A stretch of DNA of 6,867 nt from Desulfobacterales bacterium (GTDB taxonomy: Bacteria; Desulfobacterota; Desulfobacteria; Desulfobacterales; C00003060). Shown here piece after piece: positions 5,496-6,867 of the stretch. A program made the position numbers and the translations under genes. The stretch spans positions 1,272,901-1,279,767 of the forward strand of contig CP070769.1 in the NCBI GenBank assembly GCA_020347085.1, written 5' to 3'. The notes under the pieces are model-generated. The model made no database searches. It saw only the letters and a list, made by a program, of their open reading frames with translations, and was not told where the DNA came from. How positions within the stretch are numbered: position 1 is the first letter of the stretch; every line of letters starts with the position of its first letter.

Positions 5496-6744
5496 AAAGA
5501 CGGTCCTGGACAATGGCATTAGAATCGTGACCAAGCAGATGCATCAGGTCCGATCGGTGGCCATGGGCGTGTGGGTCAATGTAGGGGCCCGCGATGAAAA
5601 GGCTGAAGAGGGAGGACTTTCCCACTTCCTTGAGCATATGATCTTCAAGGGGACAGAAAGGCGAACTGCCCTTCAAATTGCCAAAGAGTTTGACGCCATC
5701 GGCGGCCAGTGTAATGCCTTCACCAGCAAAGAGACCACCTGTTACTACGCGAAGGTCATGGACAACCATGTGGACGTCATGGTCGATCTTTTATCTGACA
5801 TTTTTTTGAACTCTGTCTTTCATCCTGCGGAGGTAGAACGAGAGCGCCAGGTGATTCTCCAAGAAATAAGGATGTTGGAGGACACACCGGATGAGCACGT
5901 CCATGTCTTGTTGGCCCAGGCGGTTTGGGGGAACCATTCCCTGGGTCGTTCGATCCTTGGAACCCATGATACGGTCAGAAGGTTTGATTCCGATACGGTA
6001 AAGAGATGCTTCAACCGAGCATACCAGCCTGAGCGGATCGTCATTGCGGCGGCTGGAAACGTGCAGCATGGATCATTTGTGGACTCAATAGCTCGGGCCT
6101 TTGAAGTAGTCCGGAAGGGGAACGGTTTTCCGGAACGCACCAAGCCGAGCATGGATTGGGTGACGACCGCTCATCCCAAGAATCTGGAGCAGGTCCATAT
6201 TTGTCTTGGAACCGAGGGTGTCCGAACCACAGATCCACGGCGTCATGCCTGTGCCCTCCTAAATGTCGTCATGGGGGGCAACATGAGTTCCCGGCTATTT
6301 CAGGAAATCCGGGAGCGCCGTGGCCTCGCCTATGCGATCTACTCCTTTGCCTCGTCATATTCTGACACCGGTCTCTTAGGCGTATACGTGGGCGTGGACA
6401 AAGCCAATACTCAAGAGGTTCTGCATCTCATCGTAAGGGAAATGAGTCGGCTCAAGGAAGAACCGATCGATAGTTCTGAACTTAGAAATGCCAAGGAACA
6501 CTTGAAGGGCGGACTGTATCTTGCGGCTGAGAGTACGGATAACCAAATGACGCGTCTAGCGCATAACGAGATCAATTTTGGCCGTTATGTCCCTTTACAA
6601 GAGCTGGTGGATGAGATCGAAAAGGTCACGGCCGAAGACATATTGACACTGGCGCAGGAGACGTTCCAGGACAAGGCTATCTCTCTATCCCTCCTCGGCC
6701 CGGTCGATGGAAAGGCGTCCTACGAGGACGTTTTGACCCTGTAA
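5479..6744 (+). CDS. M16 family zinc peptidase (mitochondrial processing peptidase-like), complete
   Basis: A 421-residue metallopeptidase of family M16B, related to mitochondrial processing peptidase beta and to B. subtilis MlpA (YmxG), also encoded near pnp. The N-terminal active half starts TVLDNGIRIVTKQM and has the inverted zinc motif HFLEH: His49 and His53 as zinc ligands, Glu52 as catalytic base. The third ligand is probably Glu129 in RQVILQEIRMLED; its distance of 76 residues from His53 matches the spacing in yeast MPP beta. GGQCNAFTSKETTCYYAKV is the usual strand near the active site. The C-terminal half carries the family pattern MSSRLFQEIRERRGLAYAIY. I see no signal peptide or membrane segment, so it is likely cytoplasmic. 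Substrates are unknown; such proteins are thought to degrade or trim peptides. The ATG lies within the last codons of pnp in another frame, preceded by GGAGG, so the two are probably translationally coupled. The gene symbol is left empty because naming varies. Confidence 0.95.
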   Translation: MLHDTEKTVLDNGIRIVTKQMHQVRSVAMGVWVNVGARDEKAEEGGLSHFLEHMIFKGTERRTALQIAKEFDAIGGQCNAFTSKETTCYYAKVMDNHVDVMVDLLSDIFLNSVFHPAEVERERQVILQEIRMLEDTPDEHVHVLLAQAVWGNHSLGRSILGTHDTVRRFDSDTVKRCFNRAYQPERIVIAAAGNVQHGSFVDSIARAFEVVRKGNGFPERTKPSMDWVTTAHPKNLEQVHICLGTEGVRTTDPRRHACALLNVVMGGNMSSRLFQEIRERRGLAYAIYSFASSYSDTGLLGVYVGVDKANTQEVLHLIVREMSRLKEEPIDSSELRNAKEHLKGGLYLAAESTDNQMTRLAHNEINFGRYVPLQELVDEIEKVTAEDILTLAQETFQDKAISLSLLGPVDGKASYEDVLTL

Positions 6745-6760
6745 CTGCCACAGAAGTGAC

Positions 6761-6867
6761 CGATACTGGATGCCAAACGCCCGATGCCAGACAATTTGGA
6801 AACGGTCCAGATAAAAGAGGTCTGATATCAGGCACCCGGCATCTGCATGCCAATCGGTGACCGATGA
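6761..6867. repeat. Degenerate 7-bp word array in inverted arrangement (downstream of the M16 gene)
   Basis: Left part in phase from 6761: CGATACT, GGATGCC, AAACGCC, CGATGCC. Right part in phase from 6822: CTGATAT, CAGGCAC, CCGGCAT, CTGCATG, CCAATCG, GTGACCG. The words on the right are reverse-complement forms of those on the left (GATGCC 6769-6774 against GGCATC 6838-6843), so the two blocks face each other across a spacer of roughly 30 nt. GTGACCGAT occurs twice in direct orientation (6756-6764, 6857-6865), and 6853-6865 is a palindrome with one central base. No T run and no gene is seen; the array may continue past the window edge. Confidence 0.65.

Overview
The window is one + strand block of translation and RNA-metabolism genes: the 3' part of infB, a DUF503 (YlxP-like) gene, rbfA, truB, rpsO, pnp and an M16 zinc peptidase gene. 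It is the downstream half of the widespread nusA-infB operon. In Bacillus subtilis the same order appears as infB-ylxP-rbfA-truB-(ribC)-rpsO-pnpA-(ylxY)-mlpA. Base composition near 50% GC, the gene order and the protein sequences suggest a Desulfobacterota-like (former Deltaproteobacteria) or related environmental bacterium. That placement is an inference and is not proven by the window.

Layout: 1-1103 infB (5' end outside the window); 1104-1207 gap with a 7-bp word array in inverted arrangement; 1208-1495 DUF503; 1492-1842 rbfA (ATGA overlap); 1843-2038 gap with an 8-bp word array in inverted arrangement; 2039-2965 truB; 2966-3023 gap made almost wholly of a 7-bp word array that begins inside the truB 3' end; 3024-3293 rpsO; 3294-3392 gap with a small hairpin; 3393-5495 pnp; 5479-6744 M16 peptidase (17-bp overlap with pnp); 6745-6867 gap with another 7-bp word array.

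The genes work together in initiation of translation (IF2), small-subunit maturation and composition (RbfA, S15), tRNA modification (TruB) and RNA turnover (PNPase). The M16 peptidase is a frequent pnp neighbour. All proteins look intact and carry their catalytic motifs. I see no convincing internal promoter and no classical intrinsic terminator, so one long transcript is the simplest reading.

The unusual part lies between the genes. Four of the five real gaps are filled with imperfect tandem arrays of a 7- or 8-bp word, with a different word in each gap. Three of them are arranged head-to-head so that they could fold into long stems. One array supplies the last nine codons and the stop codon of truB and reaches into the rpsO ribosome binding site. 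Another runs up to the DUF503 start codon. The sequence contains no mobile element, CRISPR array, tRNA or rRNA that I can support.
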